54,945 nucleotides of DNA from contig NZ_JADYWL010000011.1 in NCBI RefSeq assembly GCF_015864825.1, positions 1-54,945 on the forward strand. Reading direction: 5' to 3'. The notes beneath the pieces are model-generated. The model did no database searches. It was not told the DNA's origin and was given only the letters and a program-made list of their open reading frames with translations. The position numbers and the translations under genes were made by a program. Positions 25,690 through 35,565 of this stretch are shown piece after piece (the first letter of the stretch is position 1; the number at the start of each line of letters is the position of its first letter). The stretch is from Psychrobacter sp. NZS113. Its GTDB lineage: Bacteria; Pseudomonadota; Gammaproteobacteria; Pseudomonadales; Moraxellaceae.

Positions 25690-27219
25690 TTAATGAGGCA
25701 ATAATACATGCTTGCTTTTCTGATAAGCAGACAAACCATCCGTACCTAGCTCACGTCCGATACCACTTTGTTTAAACCCGCCCCACCCAGTTTCAGGCAA
25801 CACAATTTGTTGCTCATTAATCCAAATATGGCCAGCCTGAATTTGTAGCGCTATCTCCAGCGCTTTGGTTTCATCAGCACTGACAATAGAAGCTGCCAAG
25901 GCAAACTTACTATCGTTGGCTAAAGCGATGGCTTTTGCTTCCTCTGCAAAGGTTTTACATACTAATACTGGTCCAAAGATCTCTTCTAACCATAACTGAC
26001 TGGTCACTGGTACGTCCGTATAAATCGTTGGCTTCACAAAGTACCCTGAGCTTGCTACTGTCTCACCACCTGTCAGACACTCAATGTTTTCATTCACTGC
26101 AATATCAAAGTATTTTTTTACTTGATTGAGCTGCTGTTCACTAACCATTGGGCCAATTTGCGTATCCGCAGCGAAGCCATCACCTATTTTGAGGCTTTCT
26201 GTCTTGGCCTTCAACGTTTCAAATAATGAATGAGCAATGTCTTTATGAACGAGCAACCTTGAAGTGGCCGAACATATTTGACCGGCATTTGTAAATATAC
26301 CGCCGATGATTAAATCACAAGCGTAATCGATATCTGCATCCGCACATACGACAATGGCAGACTTACCGCCAAGCTCTAGGCTGATATCCTTGATACCTTT
26401 TGCCGCTTGGGTCATGACTTTTTCACCGACTACGTTGCTACCAGTAAAGGAGACTTTATCAATTAGCGGGTGACTGGTCATGGCAGCGCCTACTTCAGCT
26501 GCACCGGGTAGGATATTGACCACCCCTTTTGGCAGTCCTACCTCAGATAAAATATTGCCCAACATTAGCTCTGGCAATAATGTCACCTCAGATGGCTTTA
26601 AGATCACAGTGCAACCTGCTGCTATGGCTGGCGCTACCTTCCAAGCGGTCGTAACCATTGGAAAATTCCAAGGCACGATAAGGGAACAAATACCAACAGG
26701 TGCATAGGTCTTTAGCAAGCGTATGCCTGATTCGAGCGTTGACACTTCAGACCAAGTGGGCTGCTCTATGATGAGGTTGGCATAATAACGATAGCAAGCA
26801 ATAGCATCACTGACGTCTATTTTTGCTTCTTCCGTCGGCTTACCATTATTTAATACAGACAACCCAACCAACTTATCAAACTGCTGTTCCATCACATCTG
26901 CAATGGCATTGAGATAGCCTGCGCGTTCGCTTACCGCCGTTTGTGACCAAGACGGATATGCTTGGCTAGCAGCGTTGACCGCCATGTCTACATGGGCTTG
27001 GGTGCACAAACAAGTAATGGCTATTATTTCGCCAGAATTTGAATCATACAAAGCATGGTTGTTTGTTTTATCAGCGTCGGCTTGGTCAGAGTCAGCAGTA
27101 AACGCTTCAATCGTCATCCAGTCTCCATTGATATAAGCGGCATTCAGCATCACTTCATCTTGGACGGTTTGTATGGCGCTTTCTCTACTTATTTCCTGAG
27201 AGTTCATCGTTTCCATCAT
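25690..27219 (-). CDS. NAD-dependent aldehyde dehydrogenase, probably for guanidinobutyraldehyde
   Basis: 509 residues, full-length ALDH fold. Landmarks are the NAD-binding region around PWNFPMVTTAWKVAPAIAAG and KPSEVTLLPEL, FTGSNVVGEKVM, the general base Glu in LELGGKSAIVV, the catalytic Cys316 in NAGQICSATSRLL, and EEIFGPVL. It resembles betaine/aminobutyraldehyde dehydrogenases. Two ATG codons stand in tandem at 27219 and 27216, with AAAGG upstream. It lies at the end of the cluster encoding an AruI-like decarboxylase and a GbuA-like hydrolase, so oxidation of 4-guanidinobutyraldehyde to 4-guanidinobutyrate (the KauB step) is the likely job. It is separated from the YjiH gene by a hairpin, so it may have its own promoter. 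Betaine aldehyde is the alternative substrate. Confidence 0.85.
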   Translation of the reverse strand: MMETMNSQEISRESAIQTVQDEVMLNAAYINGDWMTIEAFTADSDQADADKTNNHALYDSNSGEIIAITCLCTQAHVDMAVNAASQAYPSWSQTAVSERAGYLNAIADVMEQQFDKLVGLSVLNNGKPTEEAKIDVSDAIACYRYYANLIIEQPTWSEVSTLESGIRLLKTYAPVGICSLIVPWNFPMVTTAWKVAPAIAAGCTVILKPSEVTLLPELMLGNILSEVGLPKGVVNILPGAAEVGAAMTSHPLIDKVSFTGSNVVGEKVMTQAAKGIKDISLELGGKSAIVVCADADIDYACDLIIGGIFTNAGQICSATSRLLVHKDIAHSLFETLKAKTESLKIGDGFAADTQIGPMVSEQQLNQVKKYFDIAVNENIECLTGGETVASSGYFVKPTIYTDVPVTSQLWLEEIFGPVLVCKTFAEEAKAIALANDSKFALAASIVSADETKALEIALQIQAGHIWINEQQIVLPETGWGGFKQSGIGRELGTDGLSAYQKSKHVLLPH

Positions 27220-27327
27220 GGTTAATTGCCTTTTATTTTCTTATAAAGTTATCTACATCTGCTGTTATATAAGTATTTTTTTATTCATTGAATATTTTTA
27301 TGTCTAGCGCTCGTAATACTATTAACA

Positions 27328-27367
27328 AAATAATCGGCTTATCTGATTAAAGAAAAACCGATTATTT
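27328..27367 (-). terminator. Hairpin after the YjiH-family gene
   Basis: AAATAATCGG (27328-27337) and CCGATTATTT (27358-27367) pair perfectly over 10 bp with a 20-nt loop. On the minus strand the stem ends in ATTTT. Confidence 0.5.
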
Positions 27368-27404
27368 GCTTAGGCTAGATACTTTATCAATATTGGACGT
27401 GTTA

Positions 27405-28811
27405 CTAATACAGCAGATGCGCCACAGACGTGATTACTACCAAGCTAATAATTGTACGAAGCATAAAGATTAAGAATAGCTCTAAGACATTAAGCTTAAT
27501 GTTAGATTTTAAAATCAGCGCACCCACTTCAGACATATAAATAATCTGCGTAATAGAACAGGCACCAACGATAAATCGTGTCATCTCACTCTCGATACTT
27601 TTACCCACCAAGGCTGGCAAGTACATATCCGCAAAGCCCATAATCATGGCAGGTGCTGCTTTTGCTGCTTCTGGGATCTGTAACCATTCAAGCAAAGGTA
27701 CTAGTGGTGTCGCTAACCAATTAAAGACAGGCGTGTACTCTGCTAGACCAAGTCCAATCGTACCGATAGCAAAAATCACAGGGATTAGGCCAAAGTAGAT
27801 GTCAAACAAATTGTTTACACTGCGTTTGAACACCTGACCTAAGCTAGGCATAGAGTGTGCACGAGTCACCGCACGGTTCACTGCCCATTGATAAGTTGAA
27901 TACTCAGCAGGGATCCCTTCATCTAGCATACTTTTGCCCGAATGATATGTATCAGGTTTGCGTGACAATGGCGGTATGCGCGGCATGATGATCGCAGCGA
28001 TGAAACCAGTCAAAGCAATAGTCAGATAAAAGTAGACGAAATTGTTATCTACGCCGATGGTTTTTGCGACTACATAGGTAAAGGCAATAGACGTCACCGA
28101 AAAGGTCGTGGCAATGACGGCTGCTTCGCGCTGGCTATAGAAACTCTTGTCATACTCTTGCATGGTGACCAGCAAGCCAATAGAAGCTGCGCCAAACCAA
28201 GAAGACATCGCATCGACAGCAGAACGACCTGGTAGCTTGAAAAGCTTGATAAATACTTTACTGGCAAGCGTTCCCAAAAACTCCATCAAACCAAAGTCTG
28301 TCAAAAACGGCAGCGATAAAATAGCAAAGAAAAATAAAGGAATCAGAATAGGAATCAAGTCTTCAAAAATGACACCACCGGTATTACGGTTGATAATAAA
28401 CTCAGGGCCGACTTGTAAAAAAATCATCCAAACAAACAACATGCCCAAGAAGCGAGTGGCTAACCAAAACCAATCAACATCAAAGAGCTTTTTTACTGGT
28501 GACTCTTCATGCAAAGTGGGTTTTAATACTTTGACCGCCAAAGCCCCTATGAAGGAAATCGATACGATCGCCATTGCGATATAGACCACAAACCCGCCTA
28601 ACGCGGCTTGTAGCGTATCGGTCAACACACCCAATAAAATCGTGACCTTACCATCCCACTGAAACGGTATGATAAATAGCGCAATACCTAATGCTGAAAA
28701 CAATAAAAACTTCCACATAGCCGCACGCCACTGTCCTGCTTTTGGTGTTTCTGGATCGACAGTATTATTCCCTAAAATCGGTTGCTGCGACTTATCCATA
28801 TAGTTTGTCAT
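27405..28811 (-). CDS. YjiH family membrane transporter (nucleoside-recognition Gate domain)
   Basis: 468 residues from the ATG at 28811, which has a perfect AAGGAG site; the longer frame lacks one. There are about ten membrane helices and two Gate-like domains (around TDFGLMEFLGTLASKVFIKL and MIMGFADMYLPALVGKS). The family's transport substrate is not known. The start lies one base after the stop of the Dld-like gene, so the two are translationally linked. In this cluster it may import or export the guanidino or hydroxy-acid substrate; that is inference from position only. Confidence 0.8.
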   Translation of the reverse strand: MTNYMDKSQQPILGNNTVDPETPKAGQWRAAMWKFLLFSALGIALFIIPFQWDGKVTILLGVLTDTLQAALGGFVVYIAMAIVSISFIGALAVKVLKPTLHEESPVKKLFDVDWFWLATRFLGMLFVWMIFLQVGPEFIINRNTGGVIFEDLIPILIPLFFFAILSLPFLTDFGLMEFLGTLASKVFIKLFKLPGRSAVDAMSSWFGAASIGLLVTMQEYDKSFYSQREAAVIATTFSVTSIAFTYVVAKTIGVDNNFVYFYLTIALTGFIAAIIMPRIPPLSRKPDTYHSGKSMLDEGIPAEYSTYQWAVNRAVTRAHSMPSLGQVFKRSVNNLFDIYFGLIPVIFAIGTIGLGLAEYTPVFNWLATPLVPLLEWLQIPEAAKAAPAMIMGFADMYLPALVGKSIESEMTRFIVGACSITQIIYMSEVGALILKSNIKLNVLELFLIFMLRTIISLVVITSVAHLLY

Positions 28812-28812
28812 T

Positions 28813-30645
28813 TCACTTCTCCTTAATGGGCGATGATTGCCAGTTTTTCCATTTTTCTGTCTGACCAATACCTGGGTTAAGCGAATTGGTTGGATCTAGT
28901 TTTTTATAAAAAGAATGTAATGCAGGTTTGGCGGTATATACATGGCCCACATTGTGCTCAGCAGGATACTCGATATGACGCTGATCATAAAACGCCAGTA
29001 TGTCGTCCTTGAATTTTTTTGAATCTACTTCAGGATGTAGCAGGTAGTCTTGATGCATAACATGGCAGAAAAAATGCCCTAAATAAAAGGTCTTGCTTAC
29101 CCGTTCTTGTAAGTGATTAGGCAAAGACTCATCCCAATCTACGGCATTCCGTGGCAAGGCAATATCGGTAGACAACAGCTCACCAAACTCTGTGTGGTTG
29201 AGGTTGTGATAACGGAACATAGCAGCCGTGGCAGCACTACGAAACACCAATAACGCTTGCGCTTCTTGTTCAGTACAAAGATGCAATGCGCCCTCATGCT
29301 GCTGCATATGCAACTGTAAAAATGCTTGCGCTGCGGCAATATGTTGATGACTGGCGCTATCGTTGCCGTCATCATTACCTTTCCCATTGTCACAACCATT
29401 TGCCACTTTGATAATCAAATGATAGCGATATGCTTGCGATTGCTTAGCCAAGGGTTTTGGCAACGATGGCGGCATAAAGACACTAGCCATCTGTAGCACA
29501 CGGTCAGGCAAAGTCTGTGGCAATCGCCATTTGTCCAAATAATAGCCAATCTTCGTTTGTAGCCGATATAACTCGCCTATCTTGCTAGCAGGGAGTTTTC
29601 GCATGCTTAAGCATGTATCGCGACCATAACGCATGGTAATGTCGTTATAGTCTTTGTGCATATACTCTGCCAACACAGGCAGATTCAATGCACTTTTTAG
29701 CCACTGTTGCCTGAGCGTGGTCAAGGTATCTGCGTCATTGGTCGAGATGTAGAATGTTTGCTCTTGTGTCGGTTTGGCAAAGGTCGCCACTCGCACAGCA
29801 AATATGATGACTTTGCCTGCTGAACCAGACGCTTCATACAGACCATTAGGGTCATTGTTAAATCTAGCAGGTGTATCCGCTTCGCAATCACGTACTTTGT
29901 GTTGATACTGATGGTTGGTACAGGCTTTACTGTTCGCACTATCCAAATTTTCCTTGAACGTGCCAGCCTCTAGATTTTCAAGCATCTCCTCTGGATGTGT
30001 ACCTAAATCAACCCCTAAATGGTTGATTAACTCAAACTGTCCTGAGGCATTGCGTCGGGCAAACAGCGACATCTCGGTATACGCAGGTCCACGTTGCACC
30101 AGCATACCGCCAGAGCTGTTACAGATACCACCTATCACAGAGGCACCGACACAGCTAGAGCCCAACACTGAATGTGGCTCACGCCCTAAAGGCGCAAGGG
30201 TAGACTCTAATTGCTGCAGGGTCGCCGCTGGCAAGGCAATGAGTTCTGTCGCCTCATTGAGTAAGTGCACACCGCGCAATGACTGCATCGAGATAACCAC
30301 CAGTGGTCTATCATACTCACCATAAGGTGTTGAGCCACCTGTTAGGCCAGTGTTGGCCGCTTGAGCGATAATAATCGTATCCGCTGCTGCACAAAGATTA
30401 ATGACACGCCATAGAGTTACTAAACTGTCTGGGGTCACGACAGCCAACACATTATCTGCACTCGCTTCTATAGCACCTTGTACATAAGACTGCTGTTGGC
30501 TCGGCTTTGTCATTACATTGGACACGCCAGCAACGGTCACTAAGTCTGCTAACAAGCTCGCCTGCGATACATTCAAACTATTAGACGAGTGGTGAACATT
30601 TAACATTACAGGCGTTTTTCCTTGAGTGACCAGCCTTTCGTACAT
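28813..30645 (-). CDS. dld: Quinone-dependent D-lactate dehydrogenase (Dld) homologue
   Basis: 610 residues, similar along its whole length to E. coli Dld. The FAD-binding PCMH region has ADTIIIAQAANTGLTGGSTP, LGREPHSVLGSSCVGASVIG and CNSSGGMLVQRGPAYTEM. The membrane-associated C-terminal part has YHLIIKVANGC, FYLGHFFCHVMHQDY and YPAEHNVGHVY. It is a peripheral inner-membrane flavoprotein that oxidises D-2-hydroxy acids and passes electrons to quinone. Start at 30645 or 30606 (AAGGA lies before the latter). A Gly/Asp/Asn-rich insert near residues 410-425 is unusual. It lies 52 bp downstream of the AruI-like gene, so a D-2-hydroxy acid other than lactate may be its substrate; D-lactate is the default. 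Confidence 0.85.
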   Translation of the reverse strand: MYERLVTQGKTPVMLNVHHSSNSLNVSQASLLADLVTVAGVSNVMTKPSQQQSYVQGAIEASADNVLAVVTPDSLVTLWRVINLCAAADTIIIAQAANTGLTGGSTPYGEYDRPLVVISMQSLRGVHLLNEATELIALPAATLQQLESTLAPLGREPHSVLGSSCVGASVIGGICNSSGGMLVQRGPAYTEMSLFARRNASGQFELINHLGVDLGTHPEEMLENLEAGTFKENLDSANSKACTNHQYQHKVRDCEADTPARFNNDPNGLYEASGSAGKVIIFAVRVATFAKPTQEQTFYISTNDADTLTTLRQQWLKSALNLPVLAEYMHKDYNDITMRYGRDTCLSMRKLPASKIGELYRLQTKIGYYLDKWRLPQTLPDRVLQMASVFMPPSLPKPLAKQSQAYRYHLIIKVANGCDNGKGNDDGNDSASHQHIAAAQAFLQLHMQQHEGALHLCTEQEAQALLVFRSAATAAMFRYHNLNHTEFGELLSTDIALPRNAVDWDESLPNHLQERVSKTFYLGHFFCHVMHQDYLLHPEVDSKKFKDDILAFYDQRHIEYPAEHNVGHVYTAKPALHSFYKKLDPTNSLNPGIGQTEKWKNWQSSPIKEK

Positions 30646-30697
30646 TTAAATCATTATTGTCAACTTAAGTCATTATCATCCGCTTAAGCCATTACCA

Positions 30698-32419
30698 TTA
30701 ACTAAAGCAGGTAAAGCTCTGCCCCATCTCAGTGACAAATGCATCGGTTTCATCAATCTCATAAATAATCGGTTGCTTACCGTTGATGTCTTGTTGCAAA
30801 GCTTCTAGCAATTGCTGTTTATCAGTAATTCTGCGATATCCAGCGCCAAATCCTGCTGCTAAAGGTTCAAAGTTCGGTGTCTTAATATTGACGCCAATCA
30901 ATGGCAAACCACCCTCTTCCATATAGCGGCGAATTTCACCATAACCTTGGTTATTCCATAGTAGGACAATCAAGGGTAGTTCAAGCTCGGCGGCGCAGAT
31001 GAGTTCTGCAATAGTAAACTGAATACCGCCGTCACCCATTAGGCTGACCACTGGCGATTTTGAGCCAACCATCGCTCCAATAGCAGCGGGCAAGCCATAA
31101 CCTAACGTGCCAAACCCTGTCGATGAGTTAAACCATCTACGGGTCGCCAATGCTTCAAAGCCAAGATTGCCACTATAGACAGTTTGTGTCGAGTCACCAA
31201 CGAAGATGACGTCTTTCACTTCATCGCGAATAAGTTGAAGCAGTGCATTTTGACCAGCAAATTCTGGCGTCATATCTGCTAACAATGCCTGCTTTGCCTC
31301 AGCGACTCGCACTGCTGCTTGATTATCCAACTTCTGACTTTCTAAACGTGTGCAGAGTCCGCTAACGGCCATTTGCGCATCGGACAATACCGCGATATCG
31401 GCTCTAAAAGGACGATGCAGTTGCTGAGCATCACAGTCGATACGAATCAACGTGCCATTGATTTTAAACTCGCCATTAAAGAAGACATCATAGTCCGTCT
31501 CACCAAGCTCAGTACCAATGGCCAATACCAAATCAGCCTCGGTGATAACGGCTCGACCTGCCGCTAATGACTGGTTGCTGCCTAAACTCAACGGATGAGC
31601 AGGTGGTAATAAACCTTTGGCATTAATCGTCAAAAACGTCGGCGCATCGATCAGCTCTGCCAGTTTCTGTGCCGAACTATCGACATCAACGCAGCCGCCA
31701 CCATAAAGTAAGACCGGATTCTTTGCTGATTTTAGCGTCTCAACGATTAAATCAAGCTGCGCAGGATTAGGCAGTGGTCTCATGACTTGTGGTAGCGTTA
31801 GAGCGACACTATCAGCTTGGCTAGCTTTAGAGTCGTTTATGCTAGGCGGCTTAGCCACGTGGCTGGCATCGGCAGTGATAACATCAATAGGCAACTGAAT
31901 GTGTACTGGTCCCGGACGTGCACCATTGAATAGAGCAAAGGCTTCTGCGATGACTTTCGGTAGTGCTTCTGGTTGCCAGATGGTCTTGCTCGTGAGTGCA
32001 ACTTTACTGACCATGCCCTGCTGGTCATGCAGCTCATGTAAGTGCCCTTCCTCACTACCGGTATCTTTTACTTTATTCACACTAGATATCACTAGCATCG
32101 GTATAGAGTCAGCGAGTGCCTGTGCCATTGCCGTCATGATATTGGTCATACCAGGGCCAGTAATAATGAAACAAACCCCAATCTTTCCAGAAGCACGGTA
32201 GTAGCCATCCGCCATAAACCCAGCGCCTTGCTCATGACGCGGTGTTACGTGACGAATATCAGTATTAGGCAGGCCACGATACAGCTCTACTGTGTGCACG
32301 CCTGGGATACCAAATACAGTCTCTACACCATAATATTCTAGCCATTGTACTAGCAGCTCACCGCAGGTTAGAGATGGGACTGTAGATACGTCAGAAGACA
32401 TTTGCGTCAATTGGGTCAT
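30698..32419 (-). CDS. aruI: ThDP-dependent 2-ketoarginine decarboxylase-like enzyme (AruI-like)
   Basis: 573 residues with the three-domain layout of acetolactate-synthase-type enzymes. The catalytic Glu63 is in VTPRHEQGAGFMADGY. The ThDP/Mg motif runs from GDG (462-464) to NN (489-490). The N-terminal VETVFGIPGVHTVELYRGL and IRHVTPRHEQGAGF stretches are what I recall of the Pseudomonas AruI (5-guanidino-2-oxopentanoate decarboxylase) group. The reaction would give 4-guanidinobutyraldehyde plus CO2. An aldehyde dehydrogenase and a guanidinobutyrase in the same cluster complete the route, which supports the call. AGGA precedes the start. Another 2-oxo acid decarboxylase or an acetolactate synthase is the alternative. 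Confidence 0.75.
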   Translation of the reverse strand: MTQLTQMSSDVSTVPSLTCGELLVQWLEYYGVETVFGIPGVHTVELYRGLPNTDIRHVTPRHEQGAGFMADGYYRASGKIGVCFIITGPGMTNIMTAMAQALADSIPMLVISSVNKVKDTGSEEGHLHELHDQQGMVSKVALTSKTIWQPEALPKVIAEAFALFNGARPGPVHIQLPIDVITADASHVAKPPSINDSKASQADSVALTLPQVMRPLPNPAQLDLIVETLKSAKNPVLLYGGGCVDVDSSAQKLAELIDAPTFLTINAKGLLPPAHPLSLGSNQSLAAGRAVITEADLVLAIGTELGETDYDVFFNGEFKINGTLIRIDCDAQQLHRPFRADIAVLSDAQMAVSGLCTRLESQKLDNQAAVRVAEAKQALLADMTPEFAGQNALLQLIRDEVKDVIFVGDSTQTVYSGNLGFEALATRRWFNSSTGFGTLGYGLPAAIGAMVGSKSPVVSLMGDGGIQFTIAELICAAELELPLIVLLWNNQGYGEIRRYMEEGGLPLIGVNIKTPNFEPLAAGFGAGYRRITDKQQLLEALQQDINGKQPIIYEIDETDAFVTEMGQSFTCFS

Positions 32420-32510
32420 GAGTTTTTCATCCTGAAAAATGTAATAAGTATTAAGTTAAGATTTTTATATTGGTTCGCGATTTTTTTAAATATGTCTTAA
32501 ATGCTATCAA

Positions 32511-33254
32511 TCACAAACCATGGTGACGTAACCAATCATCAATCATGATATTTAAACGTTTGCCTGAGAAGCTAGGGAAATGACCACCGTGGACAACTCG
32601 TACAGGCAATGCATTTAAGCGGCGCATACTCTTGGCATAATCAGACATATTACTGTGCCATGTATCTTCGATTAATGGACCGTCATAGATAAGATCACCA
32701 GAAATCAAAGTTTCGCTAGCAGCTTCCCACAAGGCGATACCACCTGGGGAGTGACCAGGCGTATGAATTACTTCAAATTGACGATTGCCCAAATCGATCA
32801 CATCCCCATCCTCAAGTTGCATAATTTTCGCTGGGGCAGCGATTTTATAGCCACAATGAGCATAAGGCTCAGGAGGTAGCGCATCAAACATCTCATCATT
32901 GACAAACATATCAGCCAAGGTGCGAGCGTTGTCTGGCTCAGCGAGAATGTGGGCTTCAGCAGAATGTACATGACAGCATTCAAACTCATTTGCCGCGCCA
33001 ATATGGTCAAAATGCGTATGACTGGCAACACCAACAATATCGCGATCAGCGAGCAAAGCAACGTGGCGGCGCAATGGTACAGCACCTAAGCCAAAATCTA
33101 CTAATAAATCTCGCTGACTGCCTCGCACGTGCCACAGATTACAGCGAAAAAACGGCTTAATCCACGGCTCATCGATGAGCGTAATACCATCACTGAGGGT
33201 GGTTGTTCGATACCAGTTTTCTGGTTTGATACGTGGTAATAATTGCTCACTCAT
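32511..33254 (-). CDS. Metallo-beta-lactamase-fold hydrolase
   Basis: 247 residues with the full two-metal signature: SHTHFDHIG (H79, H81, D83, H84), HTPGHSPG (H168), SGDLIYDG (D187) and the last His in VHGGH (H222/H225). The long, mostly hydrophilic insert between strands (about 95-145) is typical of general MBL hydrolases rather than of glyoxalase II, but the substrate is unknown. Its ATG overlaps the stop of the amidase gene (ATGA), so it is translationally coupled to it. Thioester, lactone or ester hydrolysis within the guanidino pathway is possible. Confidence 0.82.
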   Translation of the reverse strand: MSEQLLPRIKPENWYRTTTLSDGITLIDEPWIKPFFRCNLWHVRGSQRDLLVDFGLGAVPLRRHVALLADRDIVGVASHTHFDHIGAANEFECCHVHSAEAHILAEPDNARTLADMFVNDEMFDALPPEPYAHCGYKIAAPAKIMQLEDGDVIDLGNRQFEVIHTPGHSPGGIALWEAASETLISGDLIYDGPLIEDTWHSNMSDYAKSMRRLNALPVRVVHGGHFPSFSGKRLNIMIDDWLRHHGL

Positions 33255-34051
33255 GAGTCCGCTCCATTAACAACATGAGTATCTTTAAGAACACGCAGGT
33301 CTTTAAGATAGTCTTGATGCGTGCGACTCTCATCAATGCAGGCGAGATCGATATCTACTATCATGGTGCCTGCCGATAAACCAAGTCTACCGATTACCTC
33401 ACCATCAGGACCAGCGACGATGCTATTCCCACAGTAATGAAGCGTTTCTTCCATACCTGAGCGGTTGATACAAGCAACAAAACATTGATTGTCCATTGCT
33501 CGCGCGCGGATTTGTAGCACCTGACGCTCTGCATTTGGCAACATATTTGCCGTAGGTGATAATATGATTTGCGCCCCTGCTTGCGCCAGCTCTCTTGCTA
33601 CTTCTGGAAACTCATTGTCATAGCAAATCATCACTCCTAATTTACCGAATCGAGTATCCACCACACAAGATTGCTTACCTGCGGCAAAGAAGTCATTTTC
33701 GCGATCCCATAAATGTCGCTTATGATAAGTGGCAAGGTGCTGACCGTTGTCATCTAACAATACAGCAGCGTTGCTCAACTCACCATTAGCCCCCTGCTCA
33801 GCCAGACCAAATAGCAAATGCACGTTGTATTTATCAGCAAGCTTGGCAGCTTCGGTGACGATTGGACCGTCGATCGCTTCAGCGAGATCATCAAGGCGCT
33901 CAAAGATGTTGTAGCCTGTAAATGCTAGCTCTGGCAGGGCCAATAAATCCACTTTAGCTTCTGCTGCTAAGCGACAGAGTGACTCCAATACTGCTAAATT
34001 AACAGTAGGCTCAGCCCATAAAGGATCCGTTTGAGCAATCATCAATCTCAT
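33251..34051 (-). CDS. Carbon-nitrogen hydrolase (nitrilase superfamily amidase)
   Basis: 266 residues with the complete catalytic set E41 (LPELAFTGY), K111 (TYHKRHLWDRE) and C143 (VMICYDNEFPE). The fold and length match cytoplasmic amidases such as omega-amidase and N-carbamoylputrescine hydrolase rather than true nitrilases. It overlaps the permease upstream and the MBL gene downstream by 4 bp each. In a guanidino cluster a candidate substrate is 4-guanidinobutyramide, the intermediate of the arginine-oxidase route, whose hydrolysis would also give 4-guanidinobutyrate. An omega-amidase role is the alternative. No arginine monooxygenase is in the window. Confidence 0.82.
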   Translation of the reverse strand: MRLMIAQTDPLWAEPTVNLAVLESLCRLAAEAKVDLLALPELAFTGYNIFERLDDLAEAIDGPIVTEAAKLADKYNVHLLFGLAEQGANGELSNAAVLLDDNGQHLATYHKRHLWDRENDFFAAGKQSCVVDTRFGKLGVMICYDNEFPEVARELAQAGAQIILSPTANMLPNAERQVLQIRARAMDNQCFVACINRSGMEETLHYCGNSIVAGPDGEVIGRLGLSAGTMIVDIDLACIDESRTHQDYLKDLRVLKDTHVVNGADS

Positions 34052-35394
34052 AATGAAGGCTCCTTTTGAGCAGAAGTGATCGCACTATTAGGACGAGTGA
34101 ATAAAGTTGCACCTAACCAGTAGAGTCCACCAGTGATGATAAAGACGGGTAACGAGGCTCCAAAAGATGGCGGTGCTATCAAGGTCCAGTAAGCGGCAAG
34201 CGCTGCACCCATTATGTAAGCCACGATAGCAATTTTTGCAGTAGGACGGCCTAATTGCTTAGTAGAATTAAGCAGCTTTTCCGTATAGCCTTCTTGACCA
34301 ACAAGATAGTAATCCACAATCATGACTGAGAATGCTGGAATGAACAGTGCACCGACGATTAACAAGAAGTTTTGGAACTGATCTAAAATACCAGGAATCA
34401 GTGCACCAAAAATAGTGACTAAACCAATGATAAGTGCAGGTTTCCAAAAGCTCATATTAGGTGCGATGTTCATACATGATAGCGTGGCGCTATACACGGC
34501 CATCACATTGGTTGTCATGACTGAGAAGAAAATAACCAGTGCAGCGGGTAAACCAAAACCAAACTCAGCGAGCAAGCGAGTCGGATCATAAGTCTGCTCC
34601 ATGCCGTTTAGAATAGAAAGCCCTGAAATTGTCGCACCCAAGCCCATGGCAACGATGGCCGCTATGATATAACCAAAGTAAGTACCCCATACTGCGATTT
34701 TAGATGTCTTACAATTGCGATTGTAGTCAGCTGCTGAGGACATCCACGAAAATGCAGTGGCGATGACGATATCAAAAGCGATACCTAGCGTAATACCATT
34801 ACGCGATTCAACGGGCATCTCAAACAGTGTAGACACATCATAATGCTGATTTAACTGATAGAGCACCACCACTGTAAGACCTGCCATTGCTAATGCAGCC
34901 CAGCGTTCGACAAGCTCGATACCGAGATGACCACGTAATACAATCAACACCACGACTGTCTCACACAGAATGACAAATAGTGGCAGATTGCTATAACCTG
35001 TGGTAGCTTCAACGGCATAGTTAAGGCTCATACCAGCGAGCAAAGCCTGAATACAGCTCCACGCGATGAGCACACCCATGTTTACCAGTGAAATCAACTG
35101 ACTACCCAGTGGCCCATAAGCTCTACGCGTTAGCGCCATTGAAGGCAGGCCAGTTCGCTGACCCATCAGGCCAACTAATAGTAGCGGAATGGCACCGATT
35201 AATGAGCCAATGAGTACCGTCGTTATAGCCGTGGTAAACCGTAAATCAGGGACTAATAACATACCAGTTAGAATAGTCGTGACGACGATATTGGCACCGA
35301 ACCACAGTGCAAACGTACCAATCGAACCTAAACTGTGTCCAGCCTCATTTGGAGAGAGCGTATCTTGACCAAAAAATGAAGAAGGTTTACTCAT
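34048..35394 (-). CDS. NCS1-family (cytosine/purine-type) permease
   Basis: 448 residues from the ATG at 35394, which has AAGGA eight bases upstream; in-frame ATGs at 35400 and 35424 are less well placed. About twelve membrane helices are visible. The N-terminal segment (NEAGHSLGSIGTFALWFGAN) and the TRRAYGPLGSQ loop are characteristic of nucleobase:cation symporter-1 proteins, which import cytosine, allantoin, hydantoins and related N-rich molecules. Followed by the amidase with a 4-bp overlap. It probably imports the guanidino or amide compound used by this cluster; the exact ligand cannot be read from sequence. Confidence 0.82.
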   Translation of the reverse strand: MSKPSSFFGQDTLSPNEAGHSLGSIGTFALWFGANIVVTTILTGMLLVPDLRFTTAITTVLIGSLIGAIPLLLVGLMGQRTGLPSMALTRRAYGPLGSQLISLVNMGVLIAWSCIQALLAGMSLNYAVEATTGYSNLPLFVILCETVVVLIVLRGHLGIELVERWAALAMAGLTVVVLYQLNQHYDVSTLFEMPVESRNGITLGIAFDIVIATAFSWMSSAADYNRNCKTSKIAVWGTYFGYIIAAIVAMGLGATISGLSILNGMEQTYDPTRLLAEFGFGLPAALVIFFSVMTTNVMAVYSATLSCMNIAPNMSFWKPALIIGLVTIFGALIPGILDQFQNFLLIVGALFIPAFSVMIVDYYLVGQEGYTEKLLNSTKQLGRPTAKIAIVAYIMGAALAAYWTLIAPPSFGASLPVFIITGGLYWLGATLFTRPNSAITSAQKEPSL

Positions 35395-35565
35395 GAGCAT
35401 CTTCCTTAACCGAGTTGTATTCATACCAGCAAGCCAATTGTACTGGTGACGATGCAGCTATCCGGTCATATATCATATTTGGATAGCTACCCTATGCTCC
35501 TAATTTAACCAACAAGAGAGAGCTACTACCCCACCCCTTTATGGTTATCATTGCGAGACACTCTA

